Source: IMCC2047 sp041395865 (GTDB taxonomy: Bacteria > Pseudomonadota > Gammaproteobacteria > Pseudomonadales > IMCC2047). Taken from it: a stretch of DNA of 64,000 nucleotides. The notes under the pieces were generated by a model. That model saw only the letters and a list, made by a program, of their open reading frames with translations, was not told the origin of the DNA and did no database searches. The stretch covers positions 62,001-126,000 of the forward strand of contig JAWKZQ010000002.1 in NCBI GenBank assembly GCA_041395865.1, read 5' to 3'. The position numbers were made by a program, and so were the translations under genes. Every line of letters begins with the position of its first letter. Within the stretch, counting starts at the first letter, position 1. Positions 27,333 through 36,347 of the stretch are shown piece by piece.

Positions 27333-28022
27333 TCAATGCCCCAAAAGCTGGAAATACCGCGTTGGATCAGGCAAACCTGCATCCACAAAACCCTTGCTTC
27401 GTAACCGGCAGCTATCGCACTTACCACAGGCTCGCCCTTCATCGTCCGCCTGGTAACAGCTGACCGTCAGACTGTAATCCACGCCTAACTTCACGCCGGC
27501 TTTAACCGTCTCAGCCTTGCTCAAATTCATCAGGGGTGTTTGTATTTTTATGGTTTCCCCTTCCACAGCGGCTTTGGTCGCCAGGTTCGCCATTTTCTCA
27601 AAGGCATCAATAAACTCGGGACGGCAGTCCGGATAACCGGAATAATCCACTGCACTGACACCGATATAAATTTCCTGCGCGCCCAGCACCTCCGCCCAGC
27701 CCAGGGCAAAGGACAAGAACACCGTATTGCGTGCGGGCACATAAGTGACAGGGATGCCTTCAGGCTCGTCTTCAGGAACATCAATGGAGACATCGGTTAA
27801 TGCCGAACCGCCGATCTGGCCCATATCAATTCTCACCACCTGGTGTTCGACAACGCCCATCGCTTTGGCAATGCGCTCGGCTGCCAGGAGTTCCGCCCGA
27901 CTACGTTGCCCGTAATTGAAGCTGATTGCGTAACATTCTGCGCCAGAATCTTTAGCGAGGGCCAGCGCAGTGGTGGAATCGAGACCTCCGGAAAGAAGGA
28001 CAACGGCTTTTTTATTGGTCAT
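27333..28022 (-). CDS. queC: 7-cyano-7-deazaguanine synthase QueC
   Basis: 229 aa ATP-dependent enzyme converting carboxy-deazaguanine to preQ0 in queuosine synthesis. The PP-loop is LLSGGLDSTTAL (about residues 9-20), with SFNYGQRSRAEL. The zinc site near the C-terminus (C-x8-CGKCDSC) is complete. It lies 96 bp downstream of queE and the two act in consecutive steps. Confidence 0.95.
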   Translation of the reverse strand: MTNKKAVVLLSGGLDSTTALALAKDSGAECYAISFNYGQRSRAELLAAERIAKAMGVVEHQVVRIDMGQIGGSALTDVSIDVPEDEPEGIPVTYVPARNTVFLSFALGWAEVLGAQEIYIGVSAVDYSGYPDCRPEFIDAFEKMANLATKAAVEGETIKIQTPLMNLSKAETVKAGVKLGVDYSLTVSCYQADDEGRACGKCDSCRLRSKGFVDAGLPDPTRYFQLLGH

Positions 28023-28118
28023 AGCGTTTTATTTAGATTAAAGACAAAGACGAAAATCGGGTGCGAGGCGGCACCGAAGGCTCACCTTCGCGAGGAATAA
28101 AAAATGAGAGCGGCTGGA

Positions 28119-28766
28119 TTAATGGCCGGGTTCATCATTCCAGAGGTATTTGTGCAACTGTAACTGGAATCGCACCGGCAAACCATCTTCAAGAATCCAC
28201 TCGGCCAGCTGACGGCCTTCCAGCTCACCATGGCTGGGGGAGAATAACACCTCCTCAACCCGGTCGACTAAGTGATACTGATCCAATTGCAGTTTAGCCC
28301 ACTCGTAGTCCTGTCGATCACAGATCACAAACTTCACCTGATCCTGCGCATTAAGCCGGGCCATGTTGTCATAGTCGTTTCGCTGACACTCGCCGGATGC
28401 CGGTGTTTTTAAATCCACGATCTTAGCAACACGCGGATCGACACCCTCGACACTCATTGCCCCACTGGTTTCCAATGATACGGAATACCCTTTATCACAC
28501 AGCGCCGTCATGAGTTTCAAAACGTTTGGCTGGGCCAGCGGTTCCCCACCCGTAACCGTTACATGACGAGAGCGATATTTACCGACCTGCTCAAGGATAG
28601 CCTCCAGCGTCATGAGTTCCCCGCCACTGAAGGCGTAGGCCGTATCGCAATACACACAACGCAACGGGCAACCGGTTAAACGGACAAAAACCGTAGGCAA
28701 TCCCACTGTCGAGGTTTCGCCCTGCAGGGAGTTAAAGATTTCGGTAATTCTGAGCTGCTCAGTCAT
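28119..28766 (-). CDS. queE: 7-carboxy-7-deazaguanine synthase QueE (radical SAM)
   Basis: 215 aa radical SAM enzyme. The start region TEIFNSLQGETSTVG is followed by GCPLRCVYCDTAYAF with the cluster cysteines, and VTVTGGEPLAQPN is the GGE motif. It converts carboxytetrahydropterin to carboxy-deazaguanine. It lies 40 bp downstream of cpoB, the frequent placement after tol-pal in gammaproteobacteria. Confidence 0.94.
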   Translation of the reverse strand: MTEQLRITEIFNSLQGETSTVGLPTVFVRLTGCPLRCVYCDTAYAFSGGELMTLEAILEQVGKYRSRHVTVTGGEPLAQPNVLKLMTALCDKGYSVSLETSGAMSVEGVDPRVAKIVDLKTPASGECQRNDYDNMARLNAQDQVKFVICDRQDYEWAKLQLDQYHLVDRVEEVLFSPSHGELEGRQLAEWILEDGLPVRFQLQLHKYLWNDEPGH

Positions 28767-28806
28767 GGAGGATATTCAGGAAGGCGACGGAAAAAGCTGA
28801 AGGTGC

Positions 28807-29670
28807 TTAAAGCTGGGCTTCGCGAATTTCCGCTTCAGCCAATTTGGCAGCCGAACTTCCCGCGTGCTGATCAACGACAGACTGCAAGAGCTCCTTGCCA
28901 CGGGCCTTATCGCCCAATTGCAGGTAAATTTTTCCCTGCTTGTATTTAGCATCGGGAGCTTTGCGGTGCTCGGGGTATTGGCTCAACAGCGCACCAAAGG
29001 CTTTGAGCGCCTCTTCAGGCTTGGATTCAACAATCAACACTTCGCCGAGCCAGTAGTAAGCATTGCCCGTGTAACTGCCGTTCGGGTAATCCTTGATCAA
29101 CTGCTCGAAGGCAACGGCTGCTTTATCATATTGCCGGTTACGCACCATCGCAAAGGCCGACTGATAAGCCTCTTTCTCATTACCTTTTGCCGCGGCGGCT
29201 GCAACGGGCTCGCTCGGCTTACTCTCGGAAGGCTTTGCCTGTGTCGTCGCTGTCGACGTTTTGGCAGGTGCCTTAACCGTTTCAGCGGGCTGAATCACCG
29301 GTGCGGGTTGAGGAGCGGTCTGGCTAAGCAGCGAAATTCGCCGATCCAGGTCCAAATAACGATCACGCTGTTCTTCGCGCATACTGTCTATCTGGTGTGC
29401 CTGCTCCTCGACAATACCTCGCAGCTGTTGGACTTCCTGCTGAAGCTGTTCCAGCTGATAGAGCATATCGGCCGCATTTGACGGGCCAGAATCACGAACC
29501 TGAGAAAGCGCTTGAGGTGAAACCGACAGGTTGTGCTGCCCCGTAGAGGCTGCAGGACCTGGAGAACCAGGAGAAGCATCAACCACAGGAATGGGGTCTG
29601 CGGCGCAGGCCATGCCGGAGGTTAGCACCCCCAGCATGACCGCACCCTGTACAGCAGCTTTTAACTTCAT
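28807..29670 (-). CDS. cpoB: Cell division coordinator CpoB (YbgF)
   Basis: 287 aa periplasmic protein with a signal peptide (MKLKAAVQGAVMLGVLTSGMACA). A coiled coil (YQLEQLQQEVQQLRGIVEEQAHQID, about 68-105) is followed by an Ala/Pro/Thr linker. A C-terminal TPR domain (EAYQSAFAMVRNRQYDKAAVAFEQLI) follows. CpoB links the Tol complex to peptidoglycan synthesis during constriction. It lies 20 bp after pal. Confidence 0.92.
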   Translation of the reverse strand: MKLKAAVQGAVMLGVLTSGMACAADPIPVVDASPGSPGPAASTGQHNLSVSPQALSQVRDSGPSNAADMLYQLEQLQQEVQQLRGIVEEQAHQIDSMREEQRDRYLDLDRRISLLSQTAPQPAPVIQPAETVKAPAKTSTATTQAKPSESKPSEPVAAAAAKGNEKEAYQSAFAMVRNRQYDKAAVAFEQLIKDYPNGSYTGNAYYWLGEVLIVESKPEEALKAFGALLSQYPEHRKAPDAKYKQGKIYLQLGDKARGKELLQSVVDQHAGSSAAKLAEAEIREAQL

Positions 29671-29690
29671 TGTGCTGTATAACGTCCCGA

Positions 29691-30242
29691 TTAGTTGCCG
29701 TAACGCAGTTCAACGCGACGGTTCAGGCTCCAGGAAGAATCGTCATGGCCCATGTTGGCTGGACGTTCTTCACCGTAGCTAACCGTCTCGATTTGAGCGT
29801 TGGAAACACCCAGTACAGTCAGGTAACGCGCAACCGCCTGCGCACGACGCTCACCCAGTGCAAGGTTGTATTCACGGGTGCCGCGCTCATCAGCGTGACC
29901 TTCCAGAACCACATTGCTGCCGCTTTCAACCAGGTAAGCCGCATGGGCTTCCAGGGCAGCGCGTGCTTCCTGCTTAATGGTAGACTCGTCAAAATCGAAG
30001 TAGAAAGTAGTGATGTTTAACAGCTGTTCGGCTTCTGCGGCCGCACGTGCTGCATCGGCTGCTGCGCGCTCTTCCGCTTCCAGGGCAGCGCGGTCACCGG
30101 CACCGTATGCGCCTTCACCTGCAGCACCCGCTGCGCCTGCACCATCGCTGTCACCGCCGCCCAGGCTGGAACAACCCGCTGCACCGGCCAAAACCAAGCC
30201 CAGTAATGATACTTTGAAAATATTTGCTAATTGCATAGTCAA
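29691..30242 (-). CDS. pal: Peptidoglycan-associated lipoprotein Pal
   Basis: 183 aa outer-membrane lipoprotein. The lipobox is in LVLAGAAGCSSL with C24 as the lipid site. An Ala/Glu-rich segment is followed by the OmpA-like domain. Peptidoglycan contacts are in LEGHADERGTREYNLALGERRA, and the end is NRRVELRYGN. It works with TolB and TolQRA in outer-membrane constriction. Confidence 0.96.
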   Translation of the reverse strand: MTMQLANIFKVSLLGLVLAGAAGCSSLGGGDSDGAGAAGAAGEGAYGAGDRAALEAEERAAADAARAAAEAEQLLNITTFYFDFDESTIKQEARAALEAHAAYLVESGSNVVLEGHADERGTREYNLALGERRAQAVARYLTVLGVSNAQIETVSYGEERPANMGHDDSSWSLNRRVELRYGN

Positions 30243-30285
30243 GCTCCTGACAAAGAAAAAATGCTAAACAGCTCAAATCAATGGC

Positions 30286-31581
30286 CTAATTTGGCGACCA
30301 GGCCGGTTCACGCACATCACCAAATTTAGAGGGCAGTCGGGACTTCACCCGGCCATCCAGCGAAACACTGGCTAAAATACCCTTTCCACGGTAATTCGTA
30401 GCGTAAATTATCATACTTCCGTTCGGCGCGATACTGGGCGACTCATCTAATTGCGTCTGTGTCAATATGCGTAAACGGTCACGTTTCAAGTCCTTCACGG
30501 CAATATGGAAAACGCCCTGCTGACGGTGCACCATCACCAGGTAGCGACCATCGGCACTGAGGCGACCACGGGCGTTATAATCGCCCTCGAACGTCAACCG
30601 CTCGACCCGGCCGGTAGCCAGGTCCTGGCGGTAAATCTGGGGTTTGCCGCCACGAGAGGACGTAAACACCAGCGAGCGCCCATCCGCAGACCAGCTGGGT
30701 TCCGTATCAATACCAAAATGCCTCGTTACCCGCGTAAACTGACGCGAGGCGATATCATAAATATAAATTTCAGGGTTGCCGTCCTTGGACAGCACCATTG
30801 CCAGGCGTCGACCGTCGGGCGACCAGGCTGGCGCGCTGTTAAGCCCTTTAAAGAAAGGCACTTTGTCACGCTGACCGGTGCGTACGTCCTGAATATAAAC
30901 CCCCGGGCGGCGCCCCTCGAAGGATACGTAAGCAAGCTTATCGCCGTCGGGCGACCAGTGTGGAGACAAAATAGGTTCCGCTGAATCACGAACGGTTTTT
31001 TCACGATGCCCATCGGCGTCGGCAACCTGTAGCCGGAAACGGTCCGCGCCATTACTGCGATCCACCGTGACATAGGCGATACGCGTCGAAAAAGCACCTT
31101 TAATGCCGGTCAAGCGCTCGTATATCCTATCGCTGATCAGGTGCGCCGCATCGCGTAGCTGGTTACGTCCGGCATTGATATCGCCTTCCACCACTCGCGT
31201 CTGTTTATACACATCGAACAGCTCGTAGTGCACCCGGTATCCGCCCGAATCACCCGGCGTGATCCGGCCAATCAGCAGAAACTCCTGGTTCAGGATACGC
31301 CAGTCACGGTAATACACATGTTCGGCGCGGCTCGGCAAGCTCATCATATTGCGCTGGTCCATGGCCTGGAACTGGCCGCTGCGGGACAAATCTGCGGAGA
31401 CGATAGCCGCAATGTCCTCCGGCAGTACACCGCTGCCCTGCCAGCCAAAAGGCACAGCAGCAATACGTGTCGGATTATCGACTCCCTGCGTAATTTCAAT
31501 GGTCAGCTCGGCCCAGGCCGGGCGCACCAGACACAGCACTCCCAAAAGCACCAGTGCCAAGTGTTGAAGGCGTTTATTCAC
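30286..31581 (-). CDS. tolB: Tol-Pal system translocation protein TolB
   Basis: 431 aa periplasmic protein with signal peptide LALVLLGVLCLVRPAWA. The N-terminal domain (ELTIEITQGVDNPTRIAAVPF) is followed by a six-bladed propeller with repeated SPDG or SADGR turns (SPDGDKLAYVSF, SPDGRRLAMVLS, SADGRSLVFTSS). Its start overlaps the end of tolA by 4 bp. Confidence 0.96.
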   Translation of the reverse strand: MNKRLQHLALVLLGVLCLVRPAWAELTIEITQGVDNPTRIAAVPFGWQGSGVLPEDIAAIVSADLSRSGQFQAMDQRNMMSLPSRAEHVYYRDWRILNQEFLLIGRITPGDSGGYRVHYELFDVYKQTRVVEGDINAGRNQLRDAAHLISDRIYERLTGIKGAFSTRIAYVTVDRSNGADRFRLQVADADGHREKTVRDSAEPILSPHWSPDGDKLAYVSFEGRRPGVYIQDVRTGQRDKVPFFKGLNSAPAWSPDGRRLAMVLSKDGNPEIYIYDIASRQFTRVTRHFGIDTEPSWSADGRSLVFTSSRGGKPQIYRQDLATGRVERLTFEGDYNARGRLSADGRYLVMVHRQQGVFHIAVKDLKRDRLRILTQTQLDESPSIAPNGSMIIYATNYRGKGILASVSLDGRVKSRLPSKFGDVREPAWSPN

Positions 31582-32408
31582 CTGTCTAAATCCTCTGGTC
31601 TGAATTTAATCGTCAACTGACGAAAATACTTATCAAAAACACGTGGTTCAAGTTGTTGCAGCTCTTCTATCTTTTCAGTCCGCTCCACCGCCTGTAACGC
31701 GGAACGGTCAAAGGCCGCATCACCACTGCCGCTAATTAATGACACGTTGGTTATTTCACCCGTCGGCACCAAATACACCCGAACCCTGGCAACCATACCG
31801 TTACGGGCACTGAGCGGAATATGCCAATTTTCCATAACGCGCTGCCGGATCAACCCTTCATAGGATTGCGCCGCTACCAAATCAGCTTCCTCTTGGGCGG
31901 CCAATAACTCATCCTCAAGCGCCTCAGCCAATGCACGCTCACGCTGCTCGGCTTCGCGAGCAAGTTGTTCCTGGCGCTGGCGTTCCGCCTCTTCGCGGCG
32001 GCGTTGCTCTTCTGCGCGCTTTTGCTCCTCAGCTTTGCGCTTGGCATCGGCTTTTTTCTTTTCCTCGGCTTTACGCTTGGCATCCGCTTTTTTCTGCGCT
32101 TCCGCTTTACGCTGGTCCTCGGCTTTTTTCTTTTCAGCCGCCTTGCGTTTAGCCTCTTCACTTTTTCGCTGCTGCTCGGCTTTACGCTTGGCTTCGGCCT
32201 TTTTGCGGGCCGCTTCCTTTTGGCGCTCGGCCTCTTTACGCGCAGCAATCGGGTCGGCCATAGTCAGAACCTTGGCCTGTACGACCTGAGGCGGAGGAGG
32301 GAGTTCCCTGTCCAAGTCACTTTCCCAATTAAAAGCAAAAGCACCAACGACCAAAGCATGCACCAGCAATGCCTGGAAAACAGGGATGATGTAAGAACGC
32401 CAGTTCAT
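31578..32408 (-). CDS. tolA: TolA inner-membrane anchor and periplasmic bridge
   Basis: 276 aa. One N-terminal membrane segment (about residues 8-26: IPVFQALLVHALVVGAFAF) is followed by a long Lys/Ala/Glu-rich helix (about 55-165, with repeated AKRKAEE units). A C-terminal domain contains IRQRVMENWHIP and LVPTGEITNVSLISGSGD and contacts TolB and Pal. The internal sequence repeats come from the helix, not from a DNA repeat. It is 12 bp downstream of tolR. Confidence 0.94.
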   Translation of the reverse strand: MNWRSYIIPVFQALLVHALVVGAFAFNWESDLDRELPPPPQVVQAKVLTMADPIAARKEAERQKEAARKKAEAKRKAEQQRKSEEAKRKAAEKKKAEDQRKAEAQKKADAKRKAEEKKKADAKRKAEEQKRAEEQRRREEAERQRQEQLAREAEQRERALAEALEDELLAAQEEADLVAAQSYEGLIRQRVMENWHIPLSARNGMVARVRVYLVPTGEITNVSLISGSGDAAFDRSALQAVERTEKIEELQQLEPRVFDKYFRQLTIKFRPEDLDR

Positions 32409-32420
32409 TGATGACAGCGG

Positions 32421-32846
32421 TTACTGGCCGGGCTCGGAAACCAGACCGACATTGGGCACGCCCGCACCCTGTAACGTGGTCATCAAACTCACGATGGTGC
32501 CGTAGGGAACGGCCTTGTCACCGCGTACCAACACTGGTGTCGCCGGTTTAACCCGCATCAACTTTCCGACCTTGTCGGCAATATAGTCAACGCTGACCGG
32601 CTTTTCGGAATCGGTTCCCAAGTCAATGTAATAGGTCCCATCGGCCTTCACCGACACCACCACAACATCCTGATTATCCTTCAGCTCAAGCGGTTCGGAA
32701 GGTGCTTCGGGCAGGTCCACCGACACCCCTTGCGTCAACATCGGGGCTGTCACCATAAAGACCACCAGCAGCACCAGCATCACATCAATGTAGGGCACCA
32801 CATTGATTTCGGAAACGGGCTTGCGCCGACGTCTGATACGCGCCAT
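32421..32846 (-). CDS. tolR: TolR proton-channel subunit
   Basis: 141 aa ExbD/TolR family. The single span EINVVPYIDVMLVLLVVFMVT includes the conserved aspartate (about D22) needed for proton use. The periplasmic part contains KADGTYYIDLG and LVRGDKAVPYGTIV. Its ATG shares a base with the tolQ stop. Confidence 0.95.
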   Translation of the reverse strand: MARIRRRRKPVSEINVVPYIDVMLVLLVVFMVTAPMLTQGVSVDLPEAPSEPLELKDNQDVVVVSVKADGTYYIDLGTDSEKPVSVDYIADKVGKLMRVKPATPVLVRGDKAVPYGTIVSLMTTLQGAGVPNVGLVSEPGQ

Positions 32847-33565
32847 CAGTCGTCACTCGATTCGGCGGAGACGCTGCGAACCCTGGTTTCGGCCGCATGC
32901 ACCTTACGGTGCAAAATACTGGAGAATTCCTCAGCAAAGGTTTCGTAACGCCCAGCCAGGTTATCAGCCTGAGCCGAATAACGGTTGTAGGCGATCACCG
33001 CCGGAATTGCAGCGAACAGGCCCATCGCCGTCGCCACCAACGCTTCGGAAATACCGGGAGCCACGGTTGCCAGCGTTGCCTGCTGCACATTGGCCAAACC
33101 GCGGAAGGAGTTCATAATGCCCCACACAGTGCCGAACAGACCGATATAGGGGCTGATGGAGCCGACCGTGGCAAGAAAAGACAGGTGCTTCTCCAGCTTC
33201 TCCTCTTCACGCGCCAACGCAACGCGCATCACCCGCTGGACCCCGTTAATGATTGCGTCGGCATCACTGGAAATACGCGAACGCAACCGTGTGTATTCCT
33301 TGATACCGGCACTGAAAATATTTTCCACGCCACTGTTAGGATTGATACGCGCCTTTATCTCCACATACAGCTGGCTTAAATCGATACCGGACCAGAACTG
33401 CTCCTCGAACTTATCCAGGGTTTTCTGGGCGCGACGCAGGAAGCGAGAGCGCTGGAAAATCATAACCCAGGAGACGAGCGATGCCATGACCAGCAACAGC
33501 ATGACCAGTTGCACCAGCAGACTGGCATTGGCCACCAGGCTAAAGAGCGACATTTTTTCAACCAA
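32846..33565 (-). CDS. tolQ: TolQ proton-channel subunit
   Basis: 239 aa ExbB/TolQ family with three spans. Helices 2 and 3 lie in the conserved block ATVGSISPYIGLFGTVWGIMNSF and EALVATAMGLFAAIPAVIAYN. The chosen start is TTG at 33565 because GGGGAG lies 7 nt upstream and the N-terminus then matches E. coli TolQ length. An in-frame ATG at 33553 is the alternative. Confidence 0.93.
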   Translation of the reverse strand: MVEKMSLFSLVANASLLVQLVMLLLVMASLVSWVMIFQRSRFLRRAQKTLDKFEEQFWSGIDLSQLYVEIKARINPNSGVENIFSAGIKEYTRLRSRISSDADAIINGVQRVMRVALAREEEKLEKHLSFLATVGSISPYIGLFGTVWGIMNSFRGLANVQQATLATVAPGISEALVATAMGLFAAIPAVIAYNRYSAQADNLAGRYETFAEEFSSILHRKVHAAETRVRSVSAESSDD

Positions 33566-33616
33566 AGTGATTTCTCCCCAAAACTAACTCACGGCAACAG
33601 GAGCCTGAAGGTTTCC

Positions 33617-34027
33617 TTAAATATAATCCTGCAACGCAGCCAGCATTTCGGCGGCAATTGCGCAGGGTTTCATGTTTTCTTTTTGCACACAGACAGCTCT
33701 TACCTCTGACTCGGCCAGCACGGTTTCAGTCGCCGCACGGCGCACCTGTTGCAGGAAAGTCACACTGCTGCGTTTCACGGTATGCATGCTCACCGTCACC
33801 TGTAATTCATCATCCAGCCGCGCCGGTTGCAGGTAACGGGTATTGGCAGAATGAATCACAAACATACTGCCCTGGCGGATCATTTCGGCATGATCAAAAC
33901 CAATGTGGCGCAGAAACTCTGTCCGCGCCCGTTCCATAAACTTGAGGTAATTGACGTAATAAACAATGCCCCCGGCATCGGTGTCCTCGATGTAGACCCG
34001 CACCGGCCAGCTAAATTCCTTGCTCAT
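33617..34027 (-). CDS. ybgC: YbgC-type acyl-CoA thioesterase (Tol-Pal associated)
   Basis: 136 aa hot-dog thioesterase. The active aspartate is in YIEDTDAGGIVYYVNYLKFMERARTE. It sits first in the tol-pal cluster, 9 bp after ruvB, the usual place. It hydrolyses short-chain acyl-CoA or acyl-ACP in characterised homologues. Confidence 0.93.
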   Translation of the reverse strand: MSKEFSWPVRVYIEDTDAGGIVYYVNYLKFMERARTEFLRHIGFDHAEMIRQGSMFVIHSANTRYLQPARLDDELQVTVSMHTVKRSSVTFLQQVRRAATETVLAESEVRAVCVQKENMKPCAIAAEMLAALQDYI

Positions 34028-34035
34028 TGAATTAT

Positions 34036-35046
34036 TTACCCATCCGCCACAGGCGTTAAGCCAAAATGTAAATAGGCATGCTTGGTCACGATGCGCCCAC
34101 GCGGCGTGCGCAGGATATACCCTTGCTGGATCAGGTAGGGCTCCAGTACATCCTCAATGGTGTCGCGTTCTTCGCTGATTGCTGCAGCCAGGCTGTCCAC
34201 GCCGACCGGGCCGCCATCGAATTTTTCGATCATGGCCAAAAGCAACCGGCGATCCATTTGGTCGAAACCCACATCATCGACATTCAACATCTCCAGGGCT
34301 GCATCGGCAATTTCACGACGAATCACCCCGTCCCCCTTCACCTCCGCATAGTCACGCACACGGCGCAAGAGACGGTTAGCAATACGCGGCGTACCGCGTG
34401 AGCGGCGCGCAATCTCAGCCGCACCCGCCTCTTCAACGGGGACTTTCAGTAATTTACAGGCACGCGATACGATGTGTGTGAGGTCTTCAACATTATAAAA
34501 CTCAAGGCGCTGCACAATGCCGAAACGATCACGCAACGGCGATGTTAACAGGCCCGCCCGAGTGGTCGCCCCAACCAGTGTGAATCGCGGCAGATCGAGT
34601 TTGATACTGCGCGCGGCCGGACCTTCGCCAATCATGATATCGAGCTGGTAGTCCTCCATGGCCGGATACAGGACTTCCTCAACCGCCGGGCTCAAGCGGT
34701 GAATTTCATCGATAAAGAGGACATCGCCTTCCTCCAGGTTGGTAAGCATAGCGGCCAGGTCGCCCGCCTTTTCCAGCACCGGACCGGAGGTGGATTTAAT
34801 GGAAACGCCCATTTCCTGCGCGATGATGTTGGCCAGCGTGGTTTTACCGAGGCCAGGCGGGCCAAAAATCAGGGTATGATCCAGTGCCTCCGCACGTGCA
34901 CGCGCTGCATGGATAAAGATCTCCATCTGCTCCTTGACGGCACCCTGCCCCACATATTCACTCAACATCGCGGGACGAATCGCATAATCAAAGCGCTCGT
35001 CCGAAGGGTTCGACTGGGGAGAAATAATGCGGTCCGATTCAATCAT
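34036..35046 (-). CDS. ruvB: Holliday junction helicase motor RuvB
   Basis: 336 aa AAA+ ATPase. Walker A is GPPGLGKTTLA, Walker B is LFIDEIHRLS, and sensor 1 is TLVGATTRAG. The C-terminal winged helix (DRRLLLAMIEKFDGGPVGVDSLAAAI) is present. It is part of leftward ruvC-ruvA-ruvB; it drives branch migration with RuvA. Confidence 0.97.
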   Translation of the reverse strand: MIESDRIISPQSNPSDERFDYAIRPAMLSEYVGQGAVKEQMEIFIHAARARAEALDHTLIFGPPGLGKTTLANIIAQEMGVSIKSTSGPVLEKAGDLAAMLTNLEEGDVLFIDEIHRLSPAVEEVLYPAMEDYQLDIMIGEGPAARSIKLDLPRFTLVGATTRAGLLTSPLRDRFGIVQRLEFYNVEDLTHIVSRACKLLKVPVEEAGAAEIARRSRGTPRIANRLLRRVRDYAEVKGDGVIRREIADAALEMLNVDDVGFDQMDRRLLLAMIEKFDGGPVGVDSLAAAISEERDTIEDVLEPYLIQQGYILRTPRGRIVTKHAYLHFGLTPVADG

Positions 35047-35100
35047 TCAACTAGGTCTCAAGGGGTATTGGCAGCATTATAAACAATGTAAGGGCCTGCC

Positions 35101-35706
35101 TTAACTGGCCATCAATTTTAAGGCCTGACGTATCAATTCCTGGCTGGTCATGCCGTCAGCGGCCACACTCTTAATGGCTTTCTCTGCATCTTTGGGTTTA
35201 TAGCCCAATGCCAACAGGGCGCTGACCGCTTCGTCGGTCGCCAGATTATCGCTAACGGGTCGGGCTCCCTCCAGGGCCAGTTCCGCTTCGCGGGATTCAG
35301 GCCAGTCTTTTAGTTTGTCACGCATTTCGATCAACAGGCGTTCGGCTGTTTTTTTACCAATGCCGGGCACTTTGGTCAGCGCAGCAACATCGTCATTGTG
35401 CACCATGCGGACAAAATCGCCGGTTTCAATGCCCGACAGAATCGCCAAGCCAAGCTTGGGTCCAACGCCATTGACTTTAATGACCGCACGAAACAACTCG
35501 CGCTCACGGGCTTCGTAGAAGCCATATAACAGCTGGGCATCCTCGCGCACGACAAAATGGGTATACAGGCTCACCGGATGGTCAATCTCCGGCAGGCGGT
35601 AAAAGGTGTTCATGGGCACCTGTAGTTCGTAGCCAACCCCCTGCACATCCACACAGATATCGGGTGGGCTTTTTTCAATGAGTACGCCTTTGATACGACC
35701 GATCAT
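35101..35706 (-). CDS. ruvA: Holliday junction DNA-binding subunit RuvA
   Basis: 201 aa. The N-terminal OB fold (MIGRIKGVLIEKSPP) is followed by tandem helix-hairpin-helix motifs (VNGVGPKLGLAIL, VPGIGKKTAERLLIEM). The C-terminal RuvB-binding domain ends SQELIRQALKLM. It lies 15 bp after ruvC. Confidence 0.96.
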   Translation of the reverse strand: MIGRIKGVLIEKSPPDICVDVQGVGYELQVPMNTFYRLPEIDHPVSLYTHFVVREDAQLLYGFYEARERELFRAVIKVNGVGPKLGLAILSGIETGDFVRMVHNDDVAALTKVPGIGKKTAERLLIEMRDKLKDWPESREAELALEGARPVSDNLATDEAVSALLALGYKPKDAEKAIKSVAADGMTSQELIRQALKLMAS

Positions 35707-35721
35707 GATAGTTTCCTGGAG

Positions 35722-36237
35722 TTATAGATGCCTGAGCCGGGATGCGCTGGCGCCCGCCATACGAATCAGGCTCTGCTCGGTGTGTGCATGACAGAGGGCA
35801 ATCGCCAGTGCGTCAGCGGCGTCAGCCTGCGGGGTTTTATTGAGGTTCAGCAACGCCGTGACCATGTGCTGAACCTGGCTTTTGTCCGCTGCCCCCTTGC
35901 CAACCACAGCCTGTTTGACCTGGCGAGCCGAGTATTCATACACAGGCAGTCCCTGGTTAGCACCTGCCACAATGGCAACGCCACGCGCCTGCCCCAGCTT
36001 CAGGGCCGAATCGGCATTACGGGCCATAAAGACCTTTTCAATGGCCAGAACCTGTGGCGAATAAGTCGCAATTAATTCGGTGACGCCCCTGAACACCTGG
36101 TTCAGACGATCGGAAAGGATATCGCCCTGAATACGGATACAGCCGCTGTCCACATATTCGCGCGTGTTGCCCACCCAGTTAATAATGCCGTAACCGGTAA
36201 TGCGCGAACCTGGGTCAATGCCAATAATCAGGGCCAT
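35722..36237 (-). CDS. ruvC: Holliday junction resolvase RuvC
   Basis: 171 aa endonuclease of the RNase H-like fold. Acidic residues are seen in GIDPGSRITGYG (D7), LAIEKVFMARN and DAADALAIALCHAH. It is the first of the ruvCAB genes, downstream of yebC. Confidence 0.96.
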   Translation of the reverse strand: MALIIGIDPGSRITGYGIINWVGNTREYVDSGCIRIQGDILSDRLNQVFRGVTELIATYSPQVLAIEKVFMARNADSALKLGQARGVAIVAGANQGLPVYEYSARQVKQAVVGKGAADKSQVQHMVTALLNLNKTPQADAADALAIALCHAHTEQSLIRMAGASASRLRHL

Positions 36238-36277
36238 GAATTTTGCAGGAGTCCTAGGGCTTTCAATTAAAGCCGTT

Positions 36278-36335
36278 ATTCCGGCTGATGCCGGAATATA
36301 ATCGTTTTAACAAATGCCGGGGCTAACCCCGGCAT
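36278..36335 (-). terminator. Two tandem stem-loops between yebC and ruvC
   Basis: ATTCCGGC/GCCGGAAT (36278-36297) and ATGCCGGGG/CCCCGGCAT (36314-36335) lie after the yebC stop. On the leftward strand the first-encountered hairpin is followed by TTTGTTAAAAC, a weak terminator. Readthrough into ruvC is likely. Confidence 0.5.
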
Positions 36336-36347
36336 CCTAAAACAGGA

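Noticed and set aside
32040..32240. Internal repeats in tolA taken as a DNA repeat array
   Set aside because: The repetition encodes the Lys/Ala/Glu helix of TolA and keeps the reading frame, so it is protein structure, not a CRISPR or satellite.
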